NCBI GenBank assembly: GCA_964468185.1
Contig: CAYXTR010000001.1
Coordinates: 248,001-312,000 of the forward strand
Direction: 5' to 3'
Origin: JANQFV01 sp964468185
GTDB lineage: Bacteria > Planctomycetota > Phycisphaerae > UBA1845 > Fen-1342
Length of the DNA: 64,000 nt
Of this stretch, positions 1 to 8,864 are shown one piece after another (positions within the stretch are counted from its first letter, which is position 1; each line of letters starts with the position of its first letter). Both the position numbers and the translations under genes were made by a program. The notes beneath the pieces were generated by a model. That model was not told where the DNA came from. It was given only the letters and a program-made list of their open reading frames with translations, and did not search any database.

Positions 1-1165
1 GTGTGCCGCGCGGGGCCTCGAGCAGGCCGACGGCTTCGCCGCGCCGCTCGCCCTTGGTGACGAGGTCTTCGCCCTGGAGGTCCTTGTCGGCCAGCAGGTC
101 CTTGATCTTCTCGATGGCGTGCAGGAGCTCGATCATGCGGGTCCAGTGGTAGGCCATCGTGATGTTGTTGGGCTTGTTATCCGTGACGGCCATGAACTCC
201 TTGCGGGCCGCCTCAGCTTCGGGCGTATCGATGAAGTCGCAGCAGTTCACGCGGGCGAGTGGCCCGACGCGATACCAGCCGTTCTCCGGGCCGATCGACT
301 TGATGAAGGGGAACTTCATGTATGACCAGGGCCGGACTTCTTCGGCGACGTAGTCGAGGTACTTCTGGTAGTCGACCTGGTCGAAGATCTTGTTGCCGTC
401 CTTGTCGATGGCCCGCAGATTTCCGTGGTAGAGGTCCATCGCGCCGTCTTCGCGGATCAGCGACATGTGGTTCGAATCGAAGGATCCGAAGTCCTTGACC
501 TTGTCCAGGTTCTCGACGGTGTAGTCCTTGGCGATCTTGACGGCGCCGTGCGACCACTCGATCATCTGATCGAGGTCCTTGAGCAGGAAGTCGCGTTCCT
601 CGATCGACAGATTCTTGTTGATGCCGCCGGGGATTGCACCGGTACCGTGGATCTTCTTGCCAGCGGTGAGGCGGATGACCTCCTGGCCGTACTTGCGCAT
701 CATTACGCCCTGGACCGCCAGGTGCTGGAACTTGGGGTCCTTCGCGACGCCGATGACGTTGCGAATGGCGGGGTCGGCGTCGAAGCCGAACAGCAGATCG
801 GGCGAAACGAGGTGGAAGAAGTGGAGGGCGTGCGACTGGAACGTCTGGCCGTAGTGCATCAGCCGCCGCATCTTCTCGGCCGTGGGAGTGAGCTTCTCGC
901 CCCCGACGATGCGGTCCATGGCCTTGGCGGCGGCGAGGTGGTGGCTCACCGGGCAGATGCCGCAGAGGCGCTGCACGAGCACCGGCACCTCCCAGAAGGG
1001 GCGGCCCTGGATGAACCGTTCGAAGCCGCGGAATTCGACGATGTGCAGCCGGGCCTGCTGCACCTGTTTCTTTTCATCGAGCAGGATGGTGACCTTGCCG
1101 TGCCCTTCGACGCGTGTCACCGGCTCGATCGCGATACGTGTACCTTTCTTGGTAGCGGTTGCCAT
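1..1165 (-). CDS. hoxH: NAD-linked [NiFe] hydrogenase large subunit HoxH (3' part beyond window)
   Basis: This is the catalytic subunit that carries the Ni-Fe(CN)2CO centre, where H2 is split or formed. I translated it by hand, since the frame runs off the left edge without a stop. About 388 residues are visible of a family length near 480. The N-terminal RIEPVTRVEGHG-like stretch and the proximal RLCGICP motif, which supplies two of the four Ni-binding cysteines, are present. The distal DPCxxC motif and the C-terminal peptide cleaved during maturation lie outside the window. The ATG is preceded by CGGAGG about 8 nt upstream. It is the last visible gene of the hoxF-U-Y-H run, 144 nt after hoxY. 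The HoxF/U partners identify it as the NAD-coupled soluble type rather than a membrane uptake enzyme. Identity is firm; the reaction direction cannot be read from sequence. Confidence 0.95.
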   Translation of the reverse strand, partial: MATATKKGTRIAIEPVTRVEGHGKVTILLDEKKQVQQARLHIVEFRGFERFIQGRPFWEVPVLVQRLCGICPVSHHLAAAKAMDRIVGGEKLTPTAEKMRRLMHYGQTFQSHALHFFHLVSPDLLFGFDADPAIRNVIGVAKDPKFQHLAVQGVMMRKYGQEVIRLTAGKKIHGTGAIPGGINKNLSIEERDFLLKDLDQMIEWSHGAVKIAKDYTVENLDKVKDFGSFDSNHMSLIREDGAMDLYHGNLRAIDKDGNKIFDQVDYQKYLDYVAEEVRPWSYMKFPFIKSIGPENGWYRVGPLARVNCCDFIDTPEAEAARKEFMAVTDNKPNNITMAYHWTRMIELLHAIEKIKDLLADKDLQGEDLVTKGERRGEAVGLLEAPRGT

Positions 1166-1309
1166 TAGCAAACCTCCGGCAGAATGTCAGCGTGGCGTGC
1201 GGACTTGACCGGCGTTTCGGCGCACACCAGGCGCACATCCCTGTTGGAATGGTTGTCGGTGTTGTCTGGTTGTGTGTACGCCGCGCTTCGCATTCCGCAT
1301 GATTCCTGA

Positions 1310-1864
1310 TTAGTCGTATTTCACCAGTTCGTACGGCAGTTCGACGGGCTTGTCGCTCAGCAGGGCGACCAGGGCCTCCCAAAGGGTGTCCGCCGGCGGC
1401 GGGCAGCCCGGGAGATGGTAGTCGATCTTCACCACCTCATGGCAGGGGTAGACCTTGTTGAGCAGCAACGGGATTTCGCCATCGTCCGGGATCTTCCCGG
1501 CCGGATTGTGCACCGTCGGGCCGTTGAGGTAGGCTTCTTCGAGGCATTCCTTCAGCGGGATGGTGTTGCGCATGGCGGGAATGCCACCCATGATGGCGCA
1601 ATCACCCACGGAAATCAGGATGTCGCAGTGTTCGCGGAAGTTCCGCAGCACCTCGACATTGTCTTCGTTGCAGCAGCCGCCCTCGATCAGGCCGACGGTG
1701 CAGCGTCCGGTGAATTCCTTGATGTCATTCACCGGGGATTTGTCGAAATCTACCAGCTCGACCAGCTTCAGGATGCGATCGTCGATGTCCAGGAGGGACA
1801 TGTGGCAGCCGAAGCAGCCGGCCAGCGAGGTCGTTGCAACCTTGGGTTTTCCATTCGTTGCCAT
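1310..1864 (-). CDS. hoxY: NAD-linked [NiFe] hydrogenase small subunit HoxY
   Basis: This electron-transfer partner of HoxH binds the proximal [4Fe-4S] cluster. The protein has 184 residues, the short form typical of cytoplasmic HoxY, with no Tat signal. The expected cysteines are present: AGCFGC near residues 17-20, GGCCNED, VGDCAIMGG and the late PGCPPPAD. It lies between hoxU, 13 nt upstream, and hoxH, in the order F-U-Y-H known from bidirectional hydrogenases. The absence of a signal peptide agrees with a soluble cytoplasmic complex. Confidence 0.95.
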   Translation of the reverse strand: MATNGKPKVATTSLAGCFGCHMSLLDIDDRILKLVELVDFDKSPVNDIKEFTGRCTVGLIEGGCCNEDNVEVLRNFREHCDILISVGDCAIMGGIPAMRNTIPLKECLEEAYLNGPTVHNPAGKIPDDGEIPLLLNKVYPCHEVVKIDYHLPGCPPPADTLWEALVALLSDKPVELPYELVKYD

Positions 1865-1877
1865 TGGCTCGTGCTCC

Positions 1878-2588
1878 TTATTCCTTGGCGGCCGCCTCGA
1901 TGTCCGAACCGATCGGCTGGTGGTCGTAGAGACGCTTGCCGACCGGGATCGCGTAGCCGATCCGTTTCTTCAGAATCGCCCCGACCGGGCAGCTCTCGAC
2001 TGCCTTGTCGGTCACGTCGATGTTGGTGTCTTTGAGTTGGGCCTGGGCGTTGACGGCCACGCGTTTCTCCGGGCCGCGGCCGACGAACTCGAAGGCGTGC
2101 TTGCCGTCGATGTCGCGCGAGGCCCGCACGCAGCGCCCGCAGACGATGCAGCGGTTGCGATCGATGAAGACGTCGGGATGGCTCGCATCGACGTCCCGCT
2201 TGGGGAAGAGGTAGGGGTACTTCGGCGCGGTAATGCCGAACCGGTACGCCATGGCCTGCAACTCGCAGTTGCCGCTCTTCTCGCAGAACATGCAGAAGTG
2301 GTTGCCCTCGACGAAGAGCATGTCCACGATGTTCCGCCGCAGGTTGTTCATCTTCTCGGTGTTGTTTTCGATAACCATGCCGGGGGCGATGGGCGTCGTG
2401 CAGGCGGCTTGCGGGCGCCCGTTGACCATGCAGGTGCAGATGCGGCAACTGCCGTGCGGCACCAGACCCTTGAGGTAGCAGAGGCGCGGGATGTAGACCC
2501 CGCTGTCCTGCGCTGCCTCGATGATCGTCTGACCCGGCTTGCCCTTGATCTCGACGCCATCGATTGTCAGATCGATTGTCTCACTCAT
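1878..2588 (-). CDS. hoxU: NAD-reducing hydrogenase diaphorase subunit HoxU
   Basis: This 236-residue subunit is homologous to the N-terminal part of NuoG. It carries iron-sulfur clusters that wire HoxF to HoxY. An N-terminal ferredoxin fold contains PRLCYL and the GSCRICTCMV cysteines with a further Cys in AACTTP, which together form a [2Fe-2S] site. A middle segment contains FCMFCEKSGNCEL, the His/Cys cluster type seen in NuoG. A later RCIVCGRCVRA plus ESCPVGAI supplies a [4Fe-4S] site. It ends 13 nt before hoxY and starts 55 nt after hoxF, consistent with one operon. The molybdopterin-like domain of full NuoG is absent, which distinguishes HoxU from complex I NuoG. Confidence 0.93.
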   Translation of the reverse strand: MSETIDLTIDGVEIKGKPGQTIIEAAQDSGVYIPRLCYLKGLVPHGSCRICTCMVNGRPQAACTTPIAPGMVIENNTEKMNNLRRNIVDMLFVEGNHFCMFCEKSGNCELQAMAYRFGITAPKYPYLFPKRDVDASHPDVFIDRNRCIVCGRCVRASRDIDGKHAFEFVGRGPEKRVAVNAQAQLKDTNIDVTDKAVESCPVGAILKKRIGYAIPVGKRLYDHQPIGSDIEAAAKE

Positions 2589-2643
2589 CTTGTTCAGTTC
2601 CTTTTGCTCGTATCACAAACGGCGCCAGTGGCGTCCGGGTTCC

Positions 2644-4452
2644 TCACGCGTGCACCGACTTGCGGCCGGCGATTGCTTCTGCGTCACCGACAGCCGCCGC
2701 CAGATCGAAAGAGGGCTGGCGGCCATCAGTCGCTTCCTTGACACGACCTTCGTAGACCGAGCGGAAGTTCTTCAGGGTCGTCAGGATCGGATTGGCCGAC
2801 GTCTGACCGAGGCCGCAACGACTGGCGACCTTGATGGTCTGGCCGAGATCCTCCAGATACGGCAGATCCGATGGCTCGCCGCGGCCGGCGATGATCTTGC
2901 CCAGGCGCTCCTTGAGCAGGACGTTGCCGACGCGACAAGGTGTGCAATAGCCGCAGCTTTCCTCGATGAAGAAGTCCATGAACCGGTCGGCGACGTGCAG
3001 CACGTCTCGCTCGGGTCCGAAGACCATCATCGACCCGCCGGTGGCGAGGTCGTCGTAGCAGATTGTGCGGTCGTATTGATCCGGGCCGACCATCTGGCCG
3101 CTCGGTCCGCCGATTTGCACAGCGATGGCGTTATCGGCGCCGACCATCTTCAGCACGTCCCGCAGCTTCACGCCGAACTCGACCTCGTAGATGCCGGGTT
3201 GCTTGCAGTCGCCCGAAACGCTGAGGAGTTTCGTGCCGGAGCTGCCCTGCGAGCCGTGCTCGGCGAAGGCGGCCGGGCCCGACTCGAGGATCTTCGTCAC
3301 GCAGCACAAGGTTTCGACGTTGTTCACGATGGTGGGCAGGTCGCAGTAGCCCTTCTGCGCGGGGAACGGCGGGCGGTTCTTGGGATCGCCGCGCAGCCCC
3401 TCGCAGGAACTGATCAGGGCGGTTTCCTCACCGCAGATGTACGCGCCGGCGCCCATCTGGATGCGAATATCGAAATCAAAGCCCTTACCAAGGATGTTCT
3501 TGCCGAGCAGGTTGTCTTCGCGGCGTTTTTGAATCTTGTCTTCGAGGTATTCGCGGAGGTAGGCGTACTCACCACGGAGGTAGAGGATGCCGGTGTCAGC
3601 CCCGATGGCGTAGCCGGCGATGGTCATGCCGGCGAGGATGCGGTCGGGGCGCTCGGTGAGCAGGACGCGGTCCTTGAAGGTGCCGGGTTCGCCCTCGTCG
3701 GCGTTGCAGATCACGACGCGGCGGTCGCCCTGGGCGGCGCGGGCGAATTCCCATTTCATGCCGCAGGGGAAGCCGGCGCCGCCGCGACCACGCAGGCGCG
3801 AGGTCTTCACGGCGCGGATGACTTCGGCGGGTGTCATGGAAAGTGCCTTGTTGATAGCGTGCCCGCGATTGATCTGGCTGAAGATGATGGGGCCGGGTTT
3901 GCGAATGTTGTTTTCGACCATGGCCTGGACGAGCTCGTGGGCATTGTTGCCGTCGCCGACTTTTCTGACGAGCCGCTTGGGGTCCAGGTGTTGCTTCAGG
4001 TCGCGGGCGATGTCGCGGGCCCGGTCGCTCGATAGCTCGGTGACCACCACATCATTGATCAGGGCCGCGGGGGCCTGATCGCACATGCCGATGCAGGGGG
4101 TTTCTTCGAGCGTGATCTTGCCATCGGGGGTCGTTTCGCCGGGCCGGATGTCCAACTCGTCGCAGAAGGCCTGCATGACCCAGTCGGCGCCCTGCATTTC
4201 ATCGATGATGTCGTTGCAGACGCGGATGATTACGTTGCCCTTTGGTTTCTCGGAGAGGAACGCGTAGAAGGACACGACGCTCTCCACTTCCACCCGATGA
4301 ACACCTGTCTGCCTGGCAATCAGGTCCATCGCCTCGCTGCATACGCAGCCGAACTGCGCCTGCACCGCCCGCACAATGTCCATCATGCGTGTGCGGTCAT
4401 TCGAACACGCCTGACAGATTTCCTTGACGGCGGTTGAGAGATTCTCACTCAT
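2644..4452 (-). CDS. hoxF: NAD-reducing hydrogenase diaphorase HoxF (NuoE-NuoF fusion)
   Basis: This flavin subunit passes electrons between NAD(H) and the hydrogenase clusters. Residues 1 to about 150 are a NuoE/HoxE-like thioredoxin fold; the rest is NuoF-like. The NuoF part has the NADH-binding RGRGGAGFP loop, the FMN-associated NADEGEPGTFKD, and the [4Fe-4S] ligands ESCGYCTPCR plus the later Cys in SRCGLGQ. In the NuoE part the second pair is intact (PCIGMC). The first pair has only one cysteine, in RVCNDIID, with Asp where the second ligand is expected, so the N-terminal [2Fe-2S] site may be altered or lost. HoxE is fused rather than separate, as in the proteobacterial arrangement. The 177 nt gap upstream to hypB may hold a promoter, but none was clear. 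Confidence 0.94.
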   Translation of the reverse strand: MSENLSTAVKEICQACSNDRTRMMDIVRAVQAQFGCVCSEAMDLIARQTGVHRVEVESVVSFYAFLSEKPKGNVIIRVCNDIIDEMQGADWVMQAFCDELDIRPGETTPDGKITLEETPCIGMCDQAPAALINDVVVTELSSDRARDIARDLKQHLDPKRLVRKVGDGNNAHELVQAMVENNIRKPGPIIFSQINRGHAINKALSMTPAEVIRAVKTSRLRGRGGAGFPCGMKWEFARAAQGDRRVVICNADEGEPGTFKDRVLLTERPDRILAGMTIAGYAIGADTGILYLRGEYAYLREYLEDKIQKRREDNLLGKNILGKGFDFDIRIQMGAGAYICGEETALISSCEGLRGDPKNRPPFPAQKGYCDLPTIVNNVETLCCVTKILESGPAAFAEHGSQGSSGTKLLSVSGDCKQPGIYEVEFGVKLRDVLKMVGADNAIAVQIGGPSGQMVGPDQYDRTICYDDLATGGSMMVFGPERDVLHVADRFMDFFIEESCGYCTPCRVGNVLLKERLGKIIAGRGEPSDLPYLEDLGQTIKVASRCGLGQTSANPILTTLKNFRSVYEGRVKEATDGRQPSFDLAAAVGDAEAIAGRKSVHA

Positions 4453-4629
4453 GGAATTCCTCGTTGGTTCTGGCCAAACCGTTAGAAAACGCTGAACGTC
4501 TCATTCCGCCTGCCGGGCACCCGGCGCCGCGGCGGCCGCTCTTCTGACGCTTCCATTCGTCGCTTCGAGATCCCTCGACGCGCGGGTCGACCAGCCGGGG
4601 CACAGCCGACCGCGTCATGTCTATCAAAA

Positions 4630-5304
4630 TCAGGTGGGGGCGCGTGCTTTGGGCTCGATTTGCTCCTGCTGTTGTTGGCGGAGCCAGTCGAACCAGCGCT
4701 GCATGCCCTGCCCTGTCTTGGGTGAACACTCGATCAGTGGAGCGCGCGTGTTAATCCGAGAAAGATCCTCATACACCTTCCCGATTTCATAGTCAAGAAT
4801 GCCGATTAAGTCTGTCTTGGTGAGCAGGATCACGTCGGCCGGCTGAAACAGCGTGGGATATTTTGCGACCTTGTCGTCGCCCTCCGGGACGCTCAAGAGC
4901 ACCACCCGCCGATGCTCGCCGAGATCGTGCGCCGCCGGACAGACCATGTTGCCCACGTTTTCGATGAAGAGGAAATCAATAGCGTCGAGTTCGAGACTTC
5001 CGAGGCCTTCACTGACCTGGGGTGATGACAGGTGACAGCCTTTGCCCGTGTTGATTTGGGTGACTTCGGCGGCGGAAGTTCCGAGGCGTTCGGCGTCGCG
5101 CGTGGTCTGCAAGTCGCCGACCAGCACCGCACAACGTGCTGGTGCCAGGGCCGGCATGGTATGCTCCAGGAGCGTGGTCTTACCGCTACCGGGGGCGCTC
5201 ATGATGTTCAGGGCCAGCACGCCGGCGGCGTCCATGCGTCGCCGATTTTCGGTCGCGACGGCATCGTTCGCCTTGAGCACGCTCTCAACCACGTTGATCT
5301 TCAT
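4630..5304 (-). CDS. hypB: Hydrogenase nickel incorporation GTPase HypB
   Basis: This G3E-family GTPase works with HypA to insert nickel into the hydrogenase large subunit. The 224-residue protein has a P-loop (APGSGKTT near residue 40), a GDLQTTRDA switch segment, a GKGCHL metal-site Cys-His, ENVGNMVCPA, and the base-specificity LTKTDL. It lacks the N-terminal His-rich stretch that some HypB proteins use for nickel storage. The start overlaps the hypA stop by 4 nt (ATGA), so the two are translationally coupled. It lies upstream of the hox structural genes on the same strand. Confidence 0.95.
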   Translation of the reverse strand: MKINVVESVLKANDAVATENRRRMDAAGVLALNIMSAPGSGKTTLLEHTMPALAPARCAVLVGDLQTTRDAERLGTSAAEVTQINTGKGCHLSSPQVSEGLGSLELDAIDFLFIENVGNMVCPAAHDLGEHRRVVLLSVPEGDDKVAKYPTLFQPADVILLTKTDLIGILDYEIGKVYEDLSRINTRAPLIECSPKTGQGMQRWFDWLRQQQQEQIEPKARAPT

Positions 5305-5663
5305 TGGCCAGCCTCGTTGGCAACCTCACATTCCATCGATTGCAGAATAATCTGATCGCCGGCGATCAACTCCACGTCGGCATCCTCGCAATGGGGGCAG
5401 AGAAAGTTGTCGATAGCGGGCGAAAACTCGTGCCCGCACGACCGGCACTTGGCTTGCAGGCTCTGCTCGCGGATGGTCAGCGTCGCGTCAGCCGCGGGCG
5501 TGCCCGCCTTGACGGTATCGAAGGCCAGAAGCAGCGCCTCGGGCACGACCTGCTGCATTTCGCCACACACGACTTCGACGGTGACGATCTGCTTTGCGTT
5601 GTTATCAGCCGCGATTTGCAGGATCTGGTCCATCAAGTTTTCCGCGATTGACATCTCGTGCAT
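5301..5663 (-). CDS. hypA: Hydrogenase nickel chaperone HypA
   Basis: HypA delivers nickel for [NiFe] centre assembly with HypB. The 120-residue protein has the family length. The invariant N-terminal MHEMSIAENL supplies the nickel-binding His2, and the C-terminal zinc ribbon has CRSCG and CPHC pairs. It lies 30 nt after hypE and overlaps hypB by 4 nt. The order hypC-D-E-A-B in one direction supports a single maturation operon. The hypF carbamoyltransferase needed for cyanide ligand synthesis is not in the window and is presumably elsewhere. Confidence 0.95.
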   Translation of the reverse strand: MHEMSIAENLMDQILQIAADNNAKQIVTVEVVCGEMQQVVPEALLLAFDTVKAGTPAADATLTIREQSLQAKCRSCGHEFSPAIDNFLCPHCEDADVELIAGDQIILQSMECEVANEAGQ

Positions 5664-5693
5664 GTACGCTGCTCAAGCAGTTGCCGGCATAGC

Positions 5694-6734
5694 TCAACAG
5701 ATGCGCGGCAGTTCCTCGCCATAGGGTCTTTGTACGACGCGACGGCCGCCGGCGATGGTCATCAGTTCTACGAGTGCCGGTTCGCGTGCCACGACGCGGC
5801 CGATGCGGATCGTTTTCTTGCCGGTTGCACATTCGCGGCAAGCTGTCAGGGCGCGCTGTGCGTCGTCTGCCGCCACGACCATCACGCACTTGCCTTCGTT
5901 GGCGACCGTGAGGGGATCGAGTCCCAGCATTTCGGCGGCGTGGCGTGCGGTCGTGGTTACGGGAACCTGTTCTTCGTCGATCTCGACAGTGTGTCCAGTG
6001 TGCTCCGCAATGTCGGCCAGCACGCCCGCGAGACCGCCGCGCGTCGCGTCGCGCATGAATTTCACGTTGGCGCCCGAAGCCAGCAGCGTGCGGACCAGGT
6101 TCGCGAGCGGTGCGACGTCCGAGCGCAATTGTGTGCCGAACTCCAGACCTTCGCGGACGGACATGACCGCGAGGCCGTGCTCGGCGATGGGACCGTTGAT
6201 CAGGATGACATCATCCGGGGCGATGCGGTCCAGGCCGAGGATCAGCCCCGCGCGCTGCGTTCCGACGCCCGCCGTATTGATGAACATGCCGGGCTCTGCC
6301 GTGGCGGAGCGGCGTTCGATGACTTTCGTGTCGCCGGTGACGATTGATACGCCGGCTTCCTGTGCGGTCTTGGCGATGGATCGCATGATGCGATCGAGAC
6401 GTTCCAATGCGAGGCCTTCTTCGAGGATCAGGCCGAGGCTGAGCGCCAGCGGTTCCGCGCCCATCACCGCGAGGTCATTGACCGTTCCGGCGACCGCGAT
6501 GCGGCCGATGTCGCCGCCCGGAAACTCAAGGGGCGTAACGACATAGGAGTCTGTAGTCAGTACGAGTCGCCCGCCCGGATTGTTCAGAATTGCACCGTCC
6601 GTGAGCGCATCCAATGTGGGATTCTGCAATGGCTGCACGAGGTGCTCGCGGATGAACTGGCCCATCAGCTCTCCGCCACCGCCATGGGCGATCATCACGC
6701 GCGCGTGTGTTTTTTTGACGGCCTGATGCGTCAC
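5694..6734 (-). CDS. hypE: Hydrogenase expression/formation protein HypE
   Basis: HypE dehydrates a carbamoyl group on its C-terminal cysteine to thiocyanate, which becomes the CN ligands of the active-site iron. The protein ends in PRIC, the diagnostic C-terminal cysteine. It begins VTHQAVKKTHARVMIAHGGGGE, where the Gly-rich run is the usual PurM-type ATP site. I placed the start at a GTG whose last bases overlap the hypD stop (GTGA), giving 346 residues, the family length. The open frame continues further upstream through hypD, but that extension has no resemblance to HypE. Confidence 0.95.
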   Translation of the reverse strand: MTHQAVKKTHARVMIAHGGGGELMGQFIREHLVQPLQNPTLDALTDGAILNNPGGRLVLTTDSYVVTPLEFPGGDIGRIAVAGTVNDLAVMGAEPLALSLGLILEEGLALERLDRIMRSIAKTAQEAGVSIVTGDTKVIERRSATAEPGMFINTAGVGTQRAGLILGLDRIAPDDVILINGPIAEHGLAVMSVREGLEFGTQLRSDVAPLANLVRTLLASGANVKFMRDATRGGLAGVLADIAEHTGHTVEIDEEQVPVTTTARHAAEMLGLDPLTVANEGKCVMVVAADDAQRALTACRECATGKKTIRIGRVVAREPALVELMTIAGGRRVVQRPYGEELPRIC

Positions 6735-7825
6735 GGGCGTCCCCCCGCCCTCAGGCCGGCTCGGTTGTACTTGTACCACGCGGCGCAGGTGCCCTCGCTG
6801 CTGACCATGCACGGGCCGACCGGATGCAGCGGGGTGCACTCGTTGCCGAATGCGCCGCATTCGACGGGCTCGACTTTGCCCGTGATGACTTCGCCGCAGC
6901 GGCAAAGCGGATTGTCCTCGTCCTGGCCGAGTTGCACGTTGAAACGGCGCAACGCATCGAAACGTCGGTACGCGGGTTGGAGTTCCAGGCCGCTGGCGGG
7001 GATGACGCCGAGTTCGCGCCACGGCGTGTCGGCCGGTTCGAACACGCGGTCGAGCAAGTCGAGTGCAACGCGGTTTCCCTCGTTCGTGACGACCGCCGAG
7101 TACGCATTCTCGACTGCGGCACGCTGCGCGACGATTTGGCGCACGAGACCGACGAGTCCGCGCATGATCTGTTCGGCTTCGAACCCGGCGACGACCACCG
7201 GTCGGTGGTGGTCGGATGCGATGGGCTCGTAAGCGGCGCTGCCGATGATCACACTCACGTGTCCCGGGGCGAGGAAGCCGTCAAGGGGCACATCGCCGGC
7301 CCCAAGCAGGGCCTGCATGGCGGGGACGACCAGCTTGTGGCACATGAGGACGCTGAAGTTCTCGATGCCGTCACGTTCAGCTTCCAGGATGGTGGCTGCC
7401 GTTGCGGGTGCGGTCGTCTCGAACCCGACCCCGAGGAAGATGACATCTGTTGCTGATTCGCGTCGGGCGAGGTCGAGGGCGGCGCGCGCGGAGTTGATCA
7501 CTTGGATGCGGGCACCGTCTGCGCGCAGGCGCTCAAGACTGCCGTGCTGACCCGGGACGCGGACCATGTCGCCGTAGGTTGCGATGACCGTGTCGTCACG
7601 GCTGGCAAGTTCCAGCGCGGCGTCAATGTGGCGTTGGGCGGTGACACAGACAGGGCAGCCCGGACCGCTTACCAGCCGGAGGTTCTCGGGCAATAGTGAG
7701 CGGAGACCGGTGCGAAAGATCGAGACCGTATGCGTGCCGCAGACCTCCATGAGCTGAATCCGGCGACCGGCACGGTCTGTCAGCTCACGCAGTTCTTCAC
7801 GCAGCGGTTCGATCTTCGCTCTCAC
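6731..7825 (-). CDS. hypD: Hydrogenase maturation scaffold HypD
   Basis: This [4Fe-4S] scaffold, with HypC, holds the iron while its CO and CN ligands are attached. The 364-residue protein shows the conserved segments MEVCGTHTVSIFR, SGPGCPVCVT and GFETTAPATA near residue 155. Further Cys residues near the C-terminus (CRCGEV, ECGAFGNEC) are the expected cluster and redox ligands. Both ends overlap neighbours by 4 nt (hypC upstream, hypE downstream), a tight coupling that suits the stoichiometric HypC-HypD-HypE assembly. Confidence 0.95.
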   Translation of the reverse strand: MRAKIEPLREELRELTDRAGRRIQLMEVCGTHTVSIFRTGLRSLLPENLRLVSGPGCPVCVTAQRHIDAALELASRDDTVIATYGDMVRVPGQHGSLERLRADGARIQVINSARAALDLARRESATDVIFLGVGFETTAPATAATILEAERDGIENFSVLMCHKLVVPAMQALLGAGDVPLDGFLAPGHVSVIIGSAAYEPIASDHHRPVVVAGFEAEQIMRGLVGLVRQIVAQRAAVENAYSAVVTNEGNRVALDLLDRVFEPADTPWRELGVIPASGLELQPAYRRFDALRRFNVQLGQDEDNPLCRCGEVITGKVEPVECGAFGNECTPLHPVGPCMVSSEGTCAAWYKYNRAGLRAGGRP

Positions 7826-8115
7826 GTGCCGGGCTCCTTGGGAGGGATCGGCTCGCGTGGGCCGGGTGGTTGGCCGCCTGCGTCGTCGACGAGCTCGGTG
7901 GGATCGCCCAGCGCCTGCTTGAGGTATTCCCAGGTCTCGCGGGCTTCCTCTTCGTCCAGCTGGGTGATGGCGAAACCGGCGTGCACGAGTACCCAGGCGC
8001 CGACATCGGCGTCCGGGGTCAGGATCCGGCTGACCCGGAGCGTGCTGCCCTGAAGGTCAACCGTGGCCTCGTCGCCTTCGCATTCGATTACTTTGGCCGG
8101 TACGGCCAGGCACAT
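7822..8115 (-). CDS. hypC: Hydrogenase maturation chaperone HypC
   Basis: This small chaperone binds HypD and the HoxH precursor. The N-terminus MCLAVPAKV contains the essential Cys2 exposed after Met removal. The 97-residue length exceeds the usual 75-90 because of a Pro/Gly-rich tail (PPGPREPIPPKEP) of unknown role. GGAGAA lies about 6 nt before the ATG. It is the first recognisable gene of the hyp run, overlapping hypD by 4 nt. Confidence 0.93.
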   Translation of the reverse strand: MCLAVPAKVIECEGDEATVDLQGSTLRVSRILTPDADVGAWVLVHAGFAITQLDEEEARETWEYLKQALGDPTELVDDAGGQPPGPREPIPPKEPGT

Positions 8116-8424
8116 CGCACGTTCTCCCGCCAGCAGGCTGGCGCTTCGGGCTCGGGATCAGGTGCGGCGAGGACGAATGTGTCCAGACACCGCCGCCGGA
8201 CGGGCCGGGGAATGCCGGTTGAACCGCGACCGGTAGCTCACCCTGATCATTACATTGTTGCAAGTACCGGACCAAGCGGAATTCGTCCTGGCGCGTTCCA
8301 AATGACGTTTTGCGCCGGTTGATTCACAGCGCAGGCGGGCGGAAAGGCGATAGGTTGGGGAATCTCACGCAGGGGTTGGGGAGCAGGCGTGGTGGCCGGC
8401 GACCTGCCGGCGCGGTGTTCAGCG
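8116..8424. other. Non-coding gap upstream of hypC
   Basis: About 310 nt separate the hypC start from the end of the zinc-ribbon gene. Frames crossing it have compositionally poor, Pro/Arg-rich translations and no family resemblance. The region should hold the promoter of the hyp-hox genes if the zinc-ribbon gene is a separate unit. I did not find a convincing -35/-10 pair or a clear hairpin. Confidence 0.5.
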
Positions 8425-8640
8425 TCACCCGAACGGGGCGCCGGGGCGTGGTCGACATGCCCGGCGACGCTGAATGCGTTCCTGTAGCCGCTCACTGTAG
8501 CGCACCTCGACGGGTGGCGTCATCCGCTCAACGTTCGCGCTCCCGCATATCGGACACACGGGCACGTCATTGAAGCGGTCAATGGCGAGCTTGAAGTCCT
8601 CGCCACAGTGTCGGCAGTGGAAGGCGCGCTTGTTTGGCAT
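8425..8640 (-). CDS. Small zinc-ribbon protein
   Basis: A 71-residue protein starting MPNKRAFHC. Two CxxC knuckles (CRHCG and CPICGS) are spaced by about 16 residues, which is a classic rubredoxin-like zinc ribbon. The tail is rich in Arg and Glu. The ribbon resembles FmdB/HypA-type small ribbons but no family can be assigned. I took the ATG rather than an in-frame TTG 21 nt upstream, because GGAATGAG precedes the ATG. It lies upstream of hypC on the same strand across a 309 nt gap, so a role in metal-cofactor maturation is possible but speculative. Confidence 0.6.
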   Translation of the reverse strand: MPNKRAFHCRHCGEDFKLAIDRFNDVPVCPICGSANVERMTPPVEVRYSERLQERIQRRRACRPRPGAPFG

Positions 8641-8864
8641 CAGCTCATTCCGGATTCCCAAATGAGTAAGTATGCAAAACAGATGCCGAGAGGCGGAAAT
8701 CGCTACAGTGCTTATCGGACGTCACTGGCAAGCCCCATTGGGTCGCAGGTGGGTTGCCGAGACGTTGCGGCGATGCCAACCCGGACTTAGATTCATGGCG
8801 CGTCAGACCGCCCAAGCGGTTGTTCCGGGCGGCTTCTACTGGAAACCTAACATGTGAGGTTGCC

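Noticed and set aside
8754..8864. Longer N-terminus of the metallopeptidase-like protein
   Set aside because: The added 37 codons are basic and lack a signal, while the ATG at 8865 has both a ribosome site and a signal peptide.
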